Shown here: one piece after another, positions 46,913-59,771 of the stretch
Layout of the letters: each line of letters begins with the position of its first letter
How positions within the stretch are numbered: position 1 is the first letter of the stretch
Assembly: GCA_009746045.1 (NCBI GenBank)
Contig: RPFO01001343.1
Span: 1 to 64,000, forward strand
Source: Mesostigma viride
Lineage: Eukaryota; Streptophyta; Mesostigmatophyceae; Mesostigmatales; Mesostigmataceae
Reading direction: 5' to 3'
Length of the DNA stretch: 64,000 nt
Made by a program: the position numbers and the translations under genes
Notes under the pieces: generated by a model
Seen by the model: only the letters and a program-made list of their open reading frames with translations
Databases searched by the model: none
What the model was told of the DNA's origin: nothing

Positions 46913-47306
46913 CTATACTTTTCGTCCGAGGGTAGTAAAAAGGATCCGAGGCGTAAATTACGAGGTGGTAATTTACGGCACAGACTACTCTTACCGTTTG
47001 TATAAGAGTTCGGATCTTTCTCGTAAGCTACGAGTTAGATCCGAGGTAAGATCCGACGTCGTAATTTACGAGGTAGTAATTTACGAGGTAGTAATTTACG
47101 AGGTAGTAATTTACGAGGTAGTAATGTACGAGGTAGTAATGTACGAGGTAGTGAATGTACGAGGTAGTAATTTACGAGGTAGTAAGGTACGAGGTAGTAA
47201 GTTGCGAGGTAGTAATTTACGAGTTGGTAATTTACGATCCCGGTACTCGGTCCCGTAGGTTACGACGTCGTATGCTTCTCGCGTACACTACCGGTACTAC
47301 AATCAT
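46913..47306. repeat. GTAATTTAC-type satellite element, copy 3
   Basis: CACTATACTTTTCGTCCGAG at the start, ten or more units of AATTTACGAGGTAGT (47054-47230), then CCCGGTACTCGGTCCCGTAG and CACTACCGGTACTACA at the end. Confidence 0.8.
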
Positions 47307-47308
47307 CA

Positions 47309-47640
47309 AAGAGACAACCAGCGCAGGCCAGAAATCGGGAGAATCCGGACCATGGTAGCTCGAGCCTGCCGTTATCTTTTCCGCGTTTTCGAGTCGTTCA
47401 GGATGATGAAGATGAATGGTGATGGAAATGTGTATCCTTGTGCATTGAAATTATGGCTGGCTTACGTGTGGAGCGACTAGATGACCTAGACGGTGGGGCC
47501 GGAAACAGCATGCTTGATCAGGGCGTGTGTTTCTAGCCTAACTGGCCGGGAGTGTCTAGTGGTGAGCACCATTGCTGCGATCGCTCTCCCACCATTTACG
47601 AGGAAATACCCGCAAATGGAAAACCACTGAAAAGGTCTAG
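47309..47640. other. Spacer with a dispersed repeat, no gene
   Basis: ATCAAAGAGACAACCAGCGC followed by AGGCCAGAAATCGGGAGAAT recurs in inverse orientation near 61310-61390. Confidence 0.5.
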
Positions 47641-47653
47641 CTAGTCAGTCATC

Positions 47654-48356
47654 ACGTTAGCCATGCCATGATTCCAAACGTCCAAGAACTGCACACGGTG
47701 CAAAGGCAAAAAGCCGGAGGACAGCACTTTCAAATGTGCGGCGGGAACCAAAGCCCGCGGATGCCAGAAAACATCGTGTTGCGGCAGCGACGCGACGATG
47801 TGGACAACGAATCCAGTGCCAAGCTCGGAACGGCCGCAAAGGAGATCTGGCATCACAGGGTTCAGATGTGCGGAGATACTATGCGATCCAGCCGGTCCAC
47901 GACCTGTTTGTAGAGCTTGTGCCAAGGGGCAGCACCGAACAGATGTGGGTGACGTTGCAAAAAACATCGGACTTGACGGAGCATAATGGCTCGGTCATAG
48001 TCTTTGACCAATAAACGCTGCAAGAGTTCAACAAGAGTCGTGATGAAATCAACACGATAAGAACAAAGACGGGAAAAACGATGTAACTGAGAAAGAACAA
48101 CACCATATTTTGCTGTGTGGGAAAGGAGACTGTGAATATCGGGGTAACGAATAAAAGGAATTTGCTGGTATTTAGGATCCTTGCGCTTATCATAGATAGC
48201 CGTACGCCAGCCCTTCTTGTTATGGGTAATGTTAAGATCGAGGTAATTGCAATGAGTATCCTCCGACGTGAGCTTTAATGTGAGGGACGCTTGCGGGTAG
48301 ATGCCAGGCAGACCAGCGGTGATATACAAATGGGTTGCGAAATCAGGGTTGTCGAA
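47654..48356 (-). pseudogene. RT fragment from just after the catalytic YxDD region (Penelope-like or related)
   Basis: Minus-strand reading: FDNPDFATHLYITAG near the arm edge, YPQASLTLKLTSED, CNYLDLNIT, TAIYDKRKDP, IPFIRYPDIHS, YGVVLSQLHRFSRLC, and a helical end to the stop near 47878. A downstream frame runs to about 47654. The order 'NP.F...YP..L.L..T...(Y/F)LDL.I...YDKR...YGV..SQL.R' is that of a known RT family seen in many eukaryotes. The YxDD box that should precede it is missing, because the right arm of the inverted duplication begins at 48357. Confidence 0.55.
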
Positions 48357-50600
48357 ATCATGTCGCTATGTCGTTCTGAATTGCAGTACGCATGTCACTT
48401 ATCAGAATTTCACTTTGATTTCACTTATCATTTCGGTCAACCTAACCCCTAACACCCATTTACCCGGGGGAAAAAAATGAATGGCATTTGCAGCAAGGCT
48501 CATGCAAGACGAGTTCCTATTTCATAAAAAATTTCATTATTAAATGCAGGATTACATGTCATGCACAAAAATCCAACGCCTTCACAGAAAATAGCATATC
48601 AAGTCTTCTGACGACAATATCAAGTCAATATCAAATTCGTGGCTTCTCTTCGTGGCTTGAAATACTGTTTCCATGCGGTGCTTAGGACAGCTCCGGGGAT
48701 GTCGGCACCGCACAGAAGCTCCATCCGGGAGCAAGTGCGCCGGGGGAAGATGTTGTACATCCAGAGCTCGATATGTGCGGGAAGCCGTCGTGTTGGAAAC
48801 CGAGGTGTCTGCACATAATTCCGCGCGCAGGCAGCTTGTGCCTTTACGGGGGAAGACCTGCGACACAAAAACCGTGTCCGGACAATGCAATACGGAGAAA
48901 TGGCAACGGCAGATGGAGTCGGCTAAGGCCGCTTGTAAGGAAAGTGATTTTTAATGCACGAATAAATGTATAATGCATGCTACATCGCCATCGCTTGGGC
49001 GGTGAAAAGACAAGGACCAACCACATGCCCCCACCTACCCTTCGTGCATCCCGCCCTTGACGAGGCACAACCATGTGCCCCCACCTACCCTTTGTGCGTC
49101 CCTCCCTTGACAAGAAACAAGCACGTGCACCTATCTAACCTTTGTGCATCCCTTCCTTGGCAAGGAACAAGCACACCCACCCACCTACTCCACATGCATC
49201 CCTCCCTTGACAAGGAACAAGCACGATCACCCAGCTACCCACTAGCACGGCAGCAAGGCAGACCTTACAATGGCAAGTGATGTTTATCGGTAGAAACTGT
49301 TAGACAACTAGCAAACGAGCCAGCCGGTGAAGAGCAAGGCACACATGCAAGGAATTTGTCGTTGCCTATGTCTACGCTTGTGTTTGTCACTGCAGTTGAA
49401 ATCTGCATTTGCATCAGCAGGCCCGATCGAACCCCATGTCGCCACCCGCATTTCCACTTATACTTCACGGCCCCTTATTCTTCTCTTGTGCCTGCCTTTG
49501 CCCTAACTGTTACCCTAGCATCTGCCCTTGCCCCTATCCTTTGATCCCCAGTGTTTGCCGTTGCCCTCATCCTTTCCCTAGTGCCTGCCCTTGTCTTCAT
49601 CTTTTCCCTTGTGCCTGCCCTTGCCCTTGTCCGTTCCCTCGTGCTTGACTTGTCCTAATCTCTTTCCCTTGCGCCTGCCCTTGCCCTTATCCGCTTCCCT
49701 TGTGCCTGCCCCTGCCCTTGCCCTTGTCATTTCCCTTGAGCCTGCCCTTTTGGCAAGCACAAGTGCCTTTGTCCTTTCCTTGGCCTTGTGCTTGCTCTTC
49801 CAGTTTCCCTTTCCTTTGCTCGTGCGGTTGCCTTTGCTCTTACCCGGGTGCTTGCCCTTGCCGTTTGCAAGCTGCATTATTGTCTTAGCAAGCTAGCAAG
49901 TGCAAACTGGCACTGAGCCAGAAATGCAAGCAAAGCAGCCAGTGTAAATAAGGATGGACGGGAACAGTAGAAAGCTAGGGGTGGCAACGGTGCTAGAGCT
50001 CATGGCAACAAGGTGGTCCCATTCTTGCTGCATTGGGTGCGTTGCGTGGGTGGGATATTGCGAGAGGGGGACATTCTTGCCTTGGTTGTGTTTTCACATG
50101 CACCCGGTGCTTGAATTTATGCGTGCAAGGGTGGCTGGTATCCCAACCAACAGCCTAAGAGGAAAAAGAGTGCTTAGAAAGCAAGAATGACTTAATGTTG
50201 GTAATAGCAGTGGCGGCGGCAGCAAAAACTGTTGTTATAGATGCAAGCTACAACACTGCGGATGGTTTCTCACACTAATGTGGATAATGATAATGCATGC
50301 CACTTAACGGGACCATATAAACCACAACAAGAATAAATCGTGAGAGCAAAAGAAAGGGGAGTACAAAATGGCCGGCTTACCTAGCTACAGCAAAAAAATT
50401 ACATGAAAAACAAGATAACTCACCTTTGTCGCAGCAGTGACCATATCAGACAGCTCACAAAAACTTGTTGATCCTTGAAACTTCCTGCTTGAAGGCAGCC
50501 ACCAACGGTCTGGAGTTTTCACCCCAGTCCTTCTCAACAGCCAAGGAAAAGGGAAAGAGAGAGGAGGGGTGCGGGAGGGACAAGAGAGCGGGGGGTGGGA

Positions 50601-50775
<175 letters not shown>

Positions 50776-51779
50776 GAGAAGTGCGGGTGGGGGTGGGAGA
50801 GGTGGGATGGAAGATTCACTACGTTAGCAGGCGACTAAACTGCTACAATGACACAAAACCACGGAGCTAGGCCCTTCACTCCATCAGATCAGAGTGAAAA
50901 CCCATGTTGAAACTGGGACAAATGCCATTAGAATGTTACTATGACCGTGGCTAGTAAACGTGAATTGACACCCAGGTTGTGACTTCAACGATTGGAGGCA
51001 ACCTTGCCAAGTCTCCCAAATGCAGTCGGCTAGACAAGCTTCACAAAAAACGCAGCAAACATGTTAACGTTGCTAATATTCCAACGACGCGCATCCGCAG
51101 TCCGGCTGCCAATGAAGTCTTCTTGGTCGCCAGCTGTGCACAGAGGAGTAACCGCTAGAGACGCCAATTTGCGAACAACTCATTACAATTACAAAGCGCA
51201 GGAAGCAGATGGCTATGCATCAACAATTACTTCCGCTCGCCCTCGTATTTAGCCAGGTCTATCTGCCCAAACTGGGTAAATGTTTTGCGATCGGTGAAAT
51301 TGGCACTCTAGTGACTTACTTTCCCAGAAAGTGTCCATTCACACGACAACCGACTCACGCTCACACGTCGTGAGGAGTTGCCGATAGGATAAAGAAGCCG
51401 AACGATGAATTGCTGTACATAAATGCCACGCTAACGGCGTCGTGAACTGACTTCTTGCAATCACGATTAAAGTGCCCGGCCCAACAACAAATTGGCGACA
51501 CACGACCCCGCAACTGGAAAAGAATTCTGGCCACATTGATATACATCGGTTTGATAAAGTAAAACCTCGCATTCGGTTCTGGCTAGCCTCAAACGCATGC
51601 GCCTTGAAACCTTTATCCTCCTGGCGGCCACAGTTTCTCGGTTCTCTTGTTCCGTTGGTCGTGCCGCTAGCGTGCCAGCCGCTCCAGTCCCTAAAATTCA
51701 AATTCGTGTTGTTCGAGAAAACGTTGTCGGGTCGGCGACGGCACGATGCCGGGCCGGGCTGCATGGGCCATGGAGGGTG

Positions 51780-52720
51780 GTGGTACACAAATACCGTACA
51801 GGTGGTACACAACTGCAGCCAGGACAACAGCCGGGCGCTGCGTACCTGCCGTGGGAAGGAGGGGGTGGTACACAAATACCGTACAAGTGATACACAATTG
51901 CAGCCAGGACAACAGCGGGTCGCTGCGTACCTGCCGTGGGAAGGAGGACAAGTGATACACAAATACCGTACAAGTGATACACAAATACCGTACAAGTGAT
52001 ACACAATTGCAGCCAGGACAACAGCGGGTCGCTGCGTACCTGCCGTGGGAAGGAGGACAAGTGATACACAAATACCGTACAAGTGATACACAAATACCGT
52101 ACAAGTGATACACAATTGCAGCCAGGACAACAGCGGGTCGCTGCGTACCTGCCGCGGGAAGGAGGGGGGTGGTACACAAATATCCGACCTATATATTAGC
52201 AATAGCCGCCGCCTATCAAACAGGTCCTATTCATCACGAGCGTCAACGCCCCGTCATCGCCCCGTCATCGCCCGGCCGAGGGCCTTAACCTGTTAACTCT
52301 TTATTCGGAGTGATAGTCAACGACCTATATACTACGGACTACCAATAGCTACCGCATATAAAACATGGGCTTTTCATCACGCCCGTCGAGGGCGATGACG
52401 GTGACGCTCGTCACCGTCATCGCCCTCGACGGGCCAACATCTAAACTCTTCTCTTAATCAACAAAGTATATTACCAATAGCCGCTGCCTATCAAACAGGT
52501 TCTATTAATCACGCGCGTGAACGCCCCGTCATCGCCCCGTCATCGCCCCGTCAGCGCCCCGTCATCGCCCTGCCGAGGGCCAACCTCTTAACTCTTTATT
52601 CGGAGTAATAAAAAACGGCCTATATTGTGAATAGCTGCCGCCTATCAACCAGGTACTTTTCATCACGCCCGTCGAGAGCGATGACGGTGACGGCCGTCAC
52701 CGTCATCGCCCTGCCGGCAT
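51780..52720. repeat. Right-arm copies of the minisatellite and palindromic satellite
   Basis: 51780-52180 is the GTATCACTTGTACGG minisatellite; 52190-52720 the GGGGCGATGAC satellite. A palindrome at about 52383-52433 repeats the CGTCGAGGGCGATGACGGTG arm of 38295-38350, and a shorter one lies near 52675-52712. Confidence 0.85.
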
Positions 52721-53749
52721 TGCCATACAAGAAGAAGCTCTCGATCCCAGGTATAGACTACCTCGGGTATCATCATCGTAATTGCTAGCATCGAGATCAT
52801 TCATACCTACCGACGATGGCCAGCTGCAAAAGAAAAATGTCGACCAACAGACAGGACCTATCGCCGGGAACCCTCAAGGCAATAAGGGCGAGACAGGCTT
52901 TCACCGTTAAGTAAAGTTGTCCACATCGTGCTAAGGAATTTGTGCTAATCTATGAGTACCTATATGGACACTTTGTCGCATTTTTTACATGGCAAATAAG
53001 CGATGTATGTGTCATGTAGGCTGCCATTGGTGCATGCATGCATGGGCCAGCAATGATGGTCAGAGGTACATTGTGCCTATGAGATAACCATCGATTTGTT
53101 GATCAGCAAGTGATTCATTACGTGAGACAACAATATGTTTGGGGGCTAAGCTTCTTACATTCCAAGTCACATGGCCCGCCATAATTGTTTTCTTATGTGT
53201 TTAAGGTTAGGGCTCTGTTCATGACTGAACGTCATGAACGCGCTCTATTCATGACATTGATTAATTGATTTTAATTAGTCTCATGTCCATGTTGGGGGAC
53301 CGGGATCTCTGAATTCCCCAAAGAAGATATAGTGGAAGTCACCCCAAGACGTCAATATCCGTCAAGACGTCAATAACAACATGTATGTCCACAGCTCAGC
53401 TAGTAGTCTAAAATATGGGCCTCGAGCTAATCTTGCACGCAAGCAATGCCTATCATCAAGGATTAATTAATGCCTATCAACAAGGAGACAATCATGCTTG
53501 TTAAATTTCCTAGGACCCACAACTGGGGGGTCGTAGTCTTTGACAATGTCCGCCTGGGCAACGCTACTAATCCTACACATCCGAGGTCCCATGTCTGAAT
53601 AAGAGGGGTTGAGCGGATGACGCCAACAATGTCTGTGCTCTGCATGTCAGCTAAAATCATATCGCGGAGACAAACATATGGCGGTATGTCCAATGCTGGC
53701 CACTGCGTCGCCTAACAGGTTCTTACATGGTCGGCAAGGGCCTGACCAT

Positions 53750-54451
53750 TAATTAATTAATTAATTAGGAACATAACTCCGTTGGGAGTATATGTAGCAC
53801 ATAGCCCTGAGAAGGGGCATATGGGCCTATAATACATTCTAAGCTACTTCCTGCAAGGGTGGGAATGTAAACAACACTTGCTCTAGGTGCACCAGGGCAC
53901 CCGCACCCTCATGGTCTATCACGCTATGCCCGGGTAAGGGGGGAGCATGCCTGTGAGGGGGAAGATCATCATGGCTATACAAGAGCTATGGCATGGCTTC
54001 TCAGCAGAGAGTGACTCCCTGCATGGGCACAACATTACTAAATAAGGCTATGCATCGTCTGGAGTGTGGCACATCATAGGCACACATGTACATGATTAAA
54101 TAAAGCGCGGGGCTTAGCTGGGATAGTGCCTCTAGGAGGCGTACATGTACATGGCCACGGTCTATCTATTCTGCACTACTACTGCTGTATTCCCCTAAGC
54201 TGGGGCGTCTGGAGTCGCTGGGGCCGCGGGGGGGGGGGGTCGCCTGCCAGGGCTTGTGGCCGACGTAGATGGCCGCCCCCTTCCAGTACACCGGCTGCCC
54301 CGCCTTGGTCTGCCGGAGCTGGAGGTAGGTCGGCCATAGCTCCCGTCGCCGTTGTTGCTGCGCCAGGGTCAAGTCGTCATCAAGGGTGAAGAGAGTCTTC
54401 TCGAGCCGCTTGCGGCGTCTGAGAAAAGAAATCTTGTCCGCCGGGGTCTTA
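53750..54451 (-). mobile_element. 5'-truncated LINE fragment, right arm only
   Basis: 702 bp flanked by AAGGGCCTGACCAT (53736-53749 and 54452-54465), a 14-bp duplication that is single in the left arm near 36790. On the minus strand it has the ORF1 C-terminal domain (PADKISFLRRRKR ... AAIYVGHKPW, stop near 54166), a 3' UTR, a CTCCCAACGGAG hairpin and an (ATTA)n tail. All hallmarks of target-primed reverse transcription. Confidence 0.85.
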
Positions 54452-54589
54452 AAGGGCCTGACCATGTAAGAAGATATCTCCCTGGCTGGCCAGTCCACAA
54501 GGAACCAGCACAGACCTCATCTGAATCAACCTGATTATATTAACCTGGTTGTCTCTTTGATATAATTAACTAACTACTTAATTCATTTA

Positions 54590-54715
54590 TTAAACTCATG
54601 CCCCCATTAGGGAGTCAAGGAGCATTAGCTAACCCCGATTAATTAATTAATTAATTAATTAAACACGTGCTCCTGTTGGGGAGTCACGGAGCACCGAAGT
54701 GCTTTTAATCCCTGT
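54590..54715 (-). repeat. Hairpin-tail units (right arm)
   Basis: Two units with CTCCTGTTGGGGAG-type hairpins and (TTAA)n tails, matching 27105-27245. Confidence 0.7.
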
Positions 54716-54938
54716 GTGTGCACAACAGGAGAAAGGGCAGAGACCCCCAGTCTCCTTCATGCCTAAGGCATGCCACAGCTGCATTCGGGAACGCTAGCTA
54801 AACGGACACGCCAACGATCCGGCAATCTGTGGGTGCAATAAGACCCATGTGAGCATGGCATAACACTAGGAGCGTGGGCAAGTAATCTCATCATAGCCAG
54901 GACGTAGCATGGCTGTACTAGGACTATACCCCGATCAA

Positions 54939-55257
54939 TGGATGGATGGATGGATGGATGGATGGATGGATGGATGGATGGATGGATGGATGGATGGATG
55001 GATGGATGGATGGATGGATGGATGGATGGATGGATGGATGGATGGATGGATGGATGGATGGATGGATGGATGGATGGATGGATGGATGGATGGATGGATG
55101 GATGGATGGATGGATGGATGGATGGATGGATGGATGGATGGATGGATGGATGGATGGATGGATGGATGGATGGATGGATGGATGGATGGATGGATGGATG
55201 GATGGATGGATGGATGGATGGATGGATGGATGGATGGATGGATGGATGGATGGATGG
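54939..55257. repeat. (GGAT)n microsatellite 1
   Basis: About 80 perfect units. Runs straight into AATTAATTAATTAGACTCGT and a CTCCCGTTGGGGAG hairpin (55258-55312). Confidence 0.98.
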
Positions 55258-55440
55258 AATTAATTAATTAGACTCGTGCTCCCGTTGGGGAGTCACGGAG
55301 CATTAACCCCGATGAATGGATGGATGGGCGCACACATTCCTACCGGTCTAATCTATCTACATTGGCTACATACTACATCTATCTAACAACATTCTAACTA
55401 CATCATCTATCTAGGCAGCCGCACGCTGCCCTGGGGGGAG

Positions 55441-55628
55441 CTATCTAGCGTGCCTCCCGCGGGATTGCACACGCGGGCGCTTCCCCACTGGGGGGGGCTC
55501 GTTGTCCTCTATGACCTGGGCCCACTTGGCCTTGTCCATCATCTTCTTCCAAATCACGGAGAGGCCTAGGCCCCCCATGTCCTCTACTAGCTGTTCTTTG
55601 AAGGTGCGGGCCTTGCGGCGTCTAACGT
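55441..55628 (-). pseudogene. C-terminal ORF fragment between two (GGAT)n arrays
   Basis: On the minus strand: [39 protein letters not shown], then a Pro/Arg-rich tail and a TAG stop at 55441-55443. Absent from the left arm. Probably the end of a retroelement ORF; family not recognised. Confidence 0.4.
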
Positions 55629-55629
55629 G

Positions 55630-56473
55630 GATGGATGGATGGATGGATGGATGGATGGATGGATGGATGGATGGATGGATGGATGGATGGATGGATGGAT
55701 GGATGGATGGATGGATGGATGGATGGATGGATGGATGGATGGATGGATGGATGGATGGATGGATGGATGGATGGATGGATGGATGGATGGATGGATGGAT
55801 GGATGGATGGATGGATGGATGGATGGATGGATGGATGGATGGATGGATGGATGGATGGATGGATGGATGGATGGATGGATGGATGGATGGATGGATGGAT
55901 GGATGGATGGATGGATGGATGGATGGATGGATGGATGGATGGATGGATGGATGGATGGATGGATGGATGGATGGATGGATGGATGGATGGATGGATGGAT
56001 GGATGGATGGATGGATGGATGGATGGATGGATGGATGGATGGATGGATGGATGGATGGATGGATGGATGGATGGATGGATGGATGGATGGATGGATGGAT
56101 GGATGGATGGATGGATGGATGGATGGATGGATGGATGGATGGATGGATGGATGGATGGATGGATGGATGGATGGATGGATGGATGGATGGATGGATGGAT
56201 GGATGGATGGATGGATGGATGGATGGATGGATGGATGGATGGATGGATGGATGGATGGATGGATGGATGGATGGATGGATGGATGGATGGATGGATGGAT
56301 GGATGGATGGATGGATGGATGGATGGATGGATGGATGGATGGATGGATGGATGGATGGATGGATGGATGGATGGATGGATGGATGGATGGATGGATGGAT
56401 GGATGGATGGATGGATGGATGGATGGATGGATGGATGGATGGATGGATGGATGGATGGATGGATGGATGGATG
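55630..56473. repeat. (GGAT)n microsatellite 2
   Basis: About 211 uninterrupted tetranucleotide units (844 bp). Open in both directions in several frames (Met-Asp-Gly-Trp or Ile-His-Pro-Ser), which is not coding evidence. Confidence 0.98.
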
Positions 56474-56708
56474 TCAGGCTTGTCTTACATGATGCAGTGG
56501 AACTTTGGTGCTGGAGGGTTAATTGTGGCCCGGTCTGGTTTAGCTTCAGTGCTCTCATGGCGGCCTTCATTTGTAATTATTTGAATGCATGCCCATTGGG
56601 CCATGCATAGTGTATATTTTTTACGCATGCACGCCCATTATGTATCGCTGGGTCCATCCCATCAATGCTTGTTTATTGCCAGGTCTGGTGTAAGTAAGTT
56701 AGTGCTAT

Positions 56709-56921
56709 CTAGTCTACAAAATCCTCACTACACTTCTCCCCAAAGCGCCCCTTCCGCTTTGGGGGAGGGGGCTTACCCACATGGGCTGGCGTGTGAGCCG
56801 GGACATTGGTCTTCCACCTCTTCTTGTTCTGCATAGGAACAGAGAGCGAAGAAATGCGGTGTGGGGACCCCTTCTCGTGGTAATGCGTTACATGTACTCC
56901 CCACCGGGCTTTGCTCTTCAT
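56709..56921 (-). CDS. Small basic ORF, right-arm copy
   Basis: 70 codons, counterpart of 26045-26242 with Thr-to-Ile, Met-to-Lys and Pro-to-His changes and a slightly longer C terminus. Unrecognised; probably a retroelement ORF end. Confidence 0.3.
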   Translation of the reverse strand: MKSKARWGVHVTHYHEKGSPHRISSLSVPMQNKKRWKTNVPAHTPAHVGKPPPPKRKGRFGEKCSEDFVD

Positions 56922-58024
56922 GGGTTCATAAAGACAACAATTATTCAGTAAGAATTTAATAAATTAGGAACATATATCCGTTGGGAGTCACTGTTACACA
57001 TATACCTGAAAAGGGGCATATGATTTTAAATACATTCTGAGCTACAACCTGCACGTGCATGGGTTTAGTTAACTGGCACCTATACTAGAGGCCTGACATG
57101 GGGTGGAGCTTCAGTGCTTCCCCGCCTTCTCCTTCTCCCACACTGGGTGCTCCGCGTCCTTCTTCTCCGGCCCTGCCCATGGGTGCACCGGCCCCGCCTC
57201 CTCCTTCTCCTCTCGGGACGATTCGCGCTCCACGCATGGCTGCAGCATCAGTTAGCACGGGCAAGACATAGCAGTAACCGCGCTATTGCTGTTCTAGCAC
57301 CAGCCTAGCAGACTGCCATGATCACTCAGCAAACCCACGACAGCTAAACCCTTGGCTGTCACAACCAGTCCATGCATCATTAAGTATGGGTACAGGGAAA
57401 GCTTCCCGCATATCCATGGCCATATGGATGGCAGCAACACAACGACTTGCCCCCTAGCCCCCCGTGCACACACAAAAACGTGGGTCGTGGCTTCCACGCC
57501 CCATCCGCCATGCATGACAGCGCGTACCTTACTCGCATTCACACCGGGCTGCATCCCAGCGCCGTTGCTGTCCCCATGTGACACGTCGGCTGATTAAGCA
57601 GACACACAGCAGAGTCTGATGTAAACCGCTAAACCCCAAACCCATGCAGACCACAGTCAAGGACGCGTGCATGTCAAGCCATGCCAATTGTGAACCGTAC
57701 AGCAATTTACTTTTCAAGCCTGAAGAGGTGGATAGCAGATACTAGCCTGGAAGAGGTTACAGGGGCACATGTCCATTAGCGAGCGGAACAACACAGCATA
57801 CACCCTACAAGCGTACCGCACAATGTCCTCCTGCAATTGTCTGCAGATCTCCCAATGCCGCAGACATCTCCACTGCTCTCATGGCGATTGCAAATGCTTC
57901 ATGCCGCTGACATCTCCACTGCTCTCATGGCGATTGCAAATGCTTGATGCCGCACCTCTGCTTACAGCAGAAAAGCTTCCTCCGGGCGAGGCACCTGACT
58001 GGAACCAACACCCATTCCTTGGCT

Positions 58025-58729
58025 TCACAACGTGGCCATGACAGCATCGTGAATCTGCTTCGCCAACGCCCACACTTCAGGACCCGCGCCCTGCACCGCC
58101 ATGGCCACAGGCTGCACCGCTGCAATCGATGCAGCATTCACTGCCTGCGCCGCACCATGTACTGCATGCACGAAAGCCAATCCTGGCTCGGTTATCATGG
58201 TCTTGCCCGATTCCTGCTGCTTCTTCTTCTTCGATGCGGTCATGCGCACTTTATACCCCTTCCTCTCCAAGCACGCCTTCAGCACCTGGCTCGTGCGGTG
58301 CTGAATATGCTTCTGAAGGCGCGCCTTCTAAACACGAAATGTTGGCAATGTATGATTCCCAAACGGCATGATAGGCACATAATCAGTCCCATTAATTGCT
58401 TTGCGGCAGTCAATGCACCAGAACACCTGTTGAAAAAAGAAGGTTATGCGCGCTAGCGATTACCCGCGGCAAGAAGCAATCAACACGCCTCGCTAACAAC
58501 TGCAACCACAATGTAATTCATGACGGGCCACTCACCGCTACCCTGCTCTCCTGATTCAATGTCTCCCCATTCTCAAGGCCTCCATTGTAAACCTCTCCAT
58601 CTTCACCATCGTCATCGTCTTCCTCTTCCTCCACTCCGACGTATCCGTGTTTCCTTTTCCTAAGATACCTAGGGTTGTTCAAGTCGTATGTGCGGCGTTG
58701 GCACACTTCCAACAAAATTTTGGCCGCCT
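58025..58729 (-). pseudogene. Two-exon Cys-X2-Cys gene, right-arm copy
   Basis: Mirror of 24235-24939: exon A about 58729-58536, exon B 58426-58025. It keeps the splice sites and the in-frame TAG. Only isolated changes are seen (for example Lys to Asn before ESRVA). Confidence 0.5.
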
Positions 58730-59620
58730 CTACCCATTACCATTTATTCGTACTATCATAACATATCCAGGCGTTTGAAAAATCATTCCCTCGTTCGAAC
58801 TTCTACCCCTGGGCGTCCATGACGAGGCAGTCACGACGGGACGCAGATGCACAAAAATAAAACAAGGCGACATCCCTTCAATCATTGACCAAAAAACAGA
58901 ATACGCGCAGAACTTGGATTTCAACACCACGCACCCATTACCAGCGAGCACGGCTGGCCTGCAACCGCCATCATTTCATAACCAGAAGCCAGGGCCCACA
59001 CTCCATCCCGTTACCTCATCTTCCACGCACGGCTTCCGCTGCTTCCCTCTGCTCTTTCGCATTCTCCGCCAGCAACCTCGCCTTCTCCTCGTCCAACAAT
59101 CCACTAAGAATAAAATCCCCTCTATTGGACGCCATTCAGACGAACTTTGCTAGCGTCTTTTCACCGGCCCCAGCACACATAATCTATAGCCGCTTAATGA
59201 CAACGGCCGACAACGACAACTGCTGAATAGGCGAAAAAGGCTGATAACTACATTTTTATATTTCGCTGCATTTGCTAATAGACACGCACGTTCTCCCACT
59301 TCTCCATTACAATATAATTATCCATCTGGCCGTGTACAGCAGTGTTTTTTTTAAGGTTTTCGTTACTAGTGGCGCTAGGCCACTTGTGGCGTTTCGAACT
59401 ATGAAAACTTCAGTTTACTCGGCCAATGTGTGGCTTTAAGCCAATTAAAATTGGGCTTGGCACGGCCACGTGTGGCGGGCTGGCTTTTTGGTGCAGCAAA
59501 TGACCCTACCGGCAGCGGGGTCAGCGCGGCGCGGCGCCGTACTGGCATTCCAAGTTCAAAGTAGTTCAGAACAGTATGTTTAATTATCTTAAGTTCAAAC
59601 TAGTAGAATTTATTAGAATC

Positions 59621-59694
59621 ATTCACGCCTTAAGTTGGGTTCACGCCTGAAGTTGGGTTGACCAAAAACCTCGAACCCAACTTAAGGCGTGAAT
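59621..59694. repeat. Foldback hairpin with perfect 22-bp stem
   Basis: ATTCACGCCTTAAGTTGGGT plus TC (59621-59642) pairs perfectly with 59673-59694 across a 30-nt loop. The loop holds another partial copy (ACGCCTGAAGTTGGGTT). Confidence 0.9.
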
Positions 59695-59771
59695 GCCTGT
59701 ACACAAGGCGGGCGAGCGTCTCCGTCTCAGGCATCGGCGCCGGGCGTACTTGGTAAATTAACAACAAGAAC

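Noticed and set aside
55502-56610. Long ORFs of Met-Asp-Gly-Trp or Ile-His-Pro-Ser repeats (also at 26444-26990 and 54909-55271)
   Set aside because: They are translations of uninterrupted GGAT/ATCC microsatellites, open in several frames on both strands. No coding evidence.
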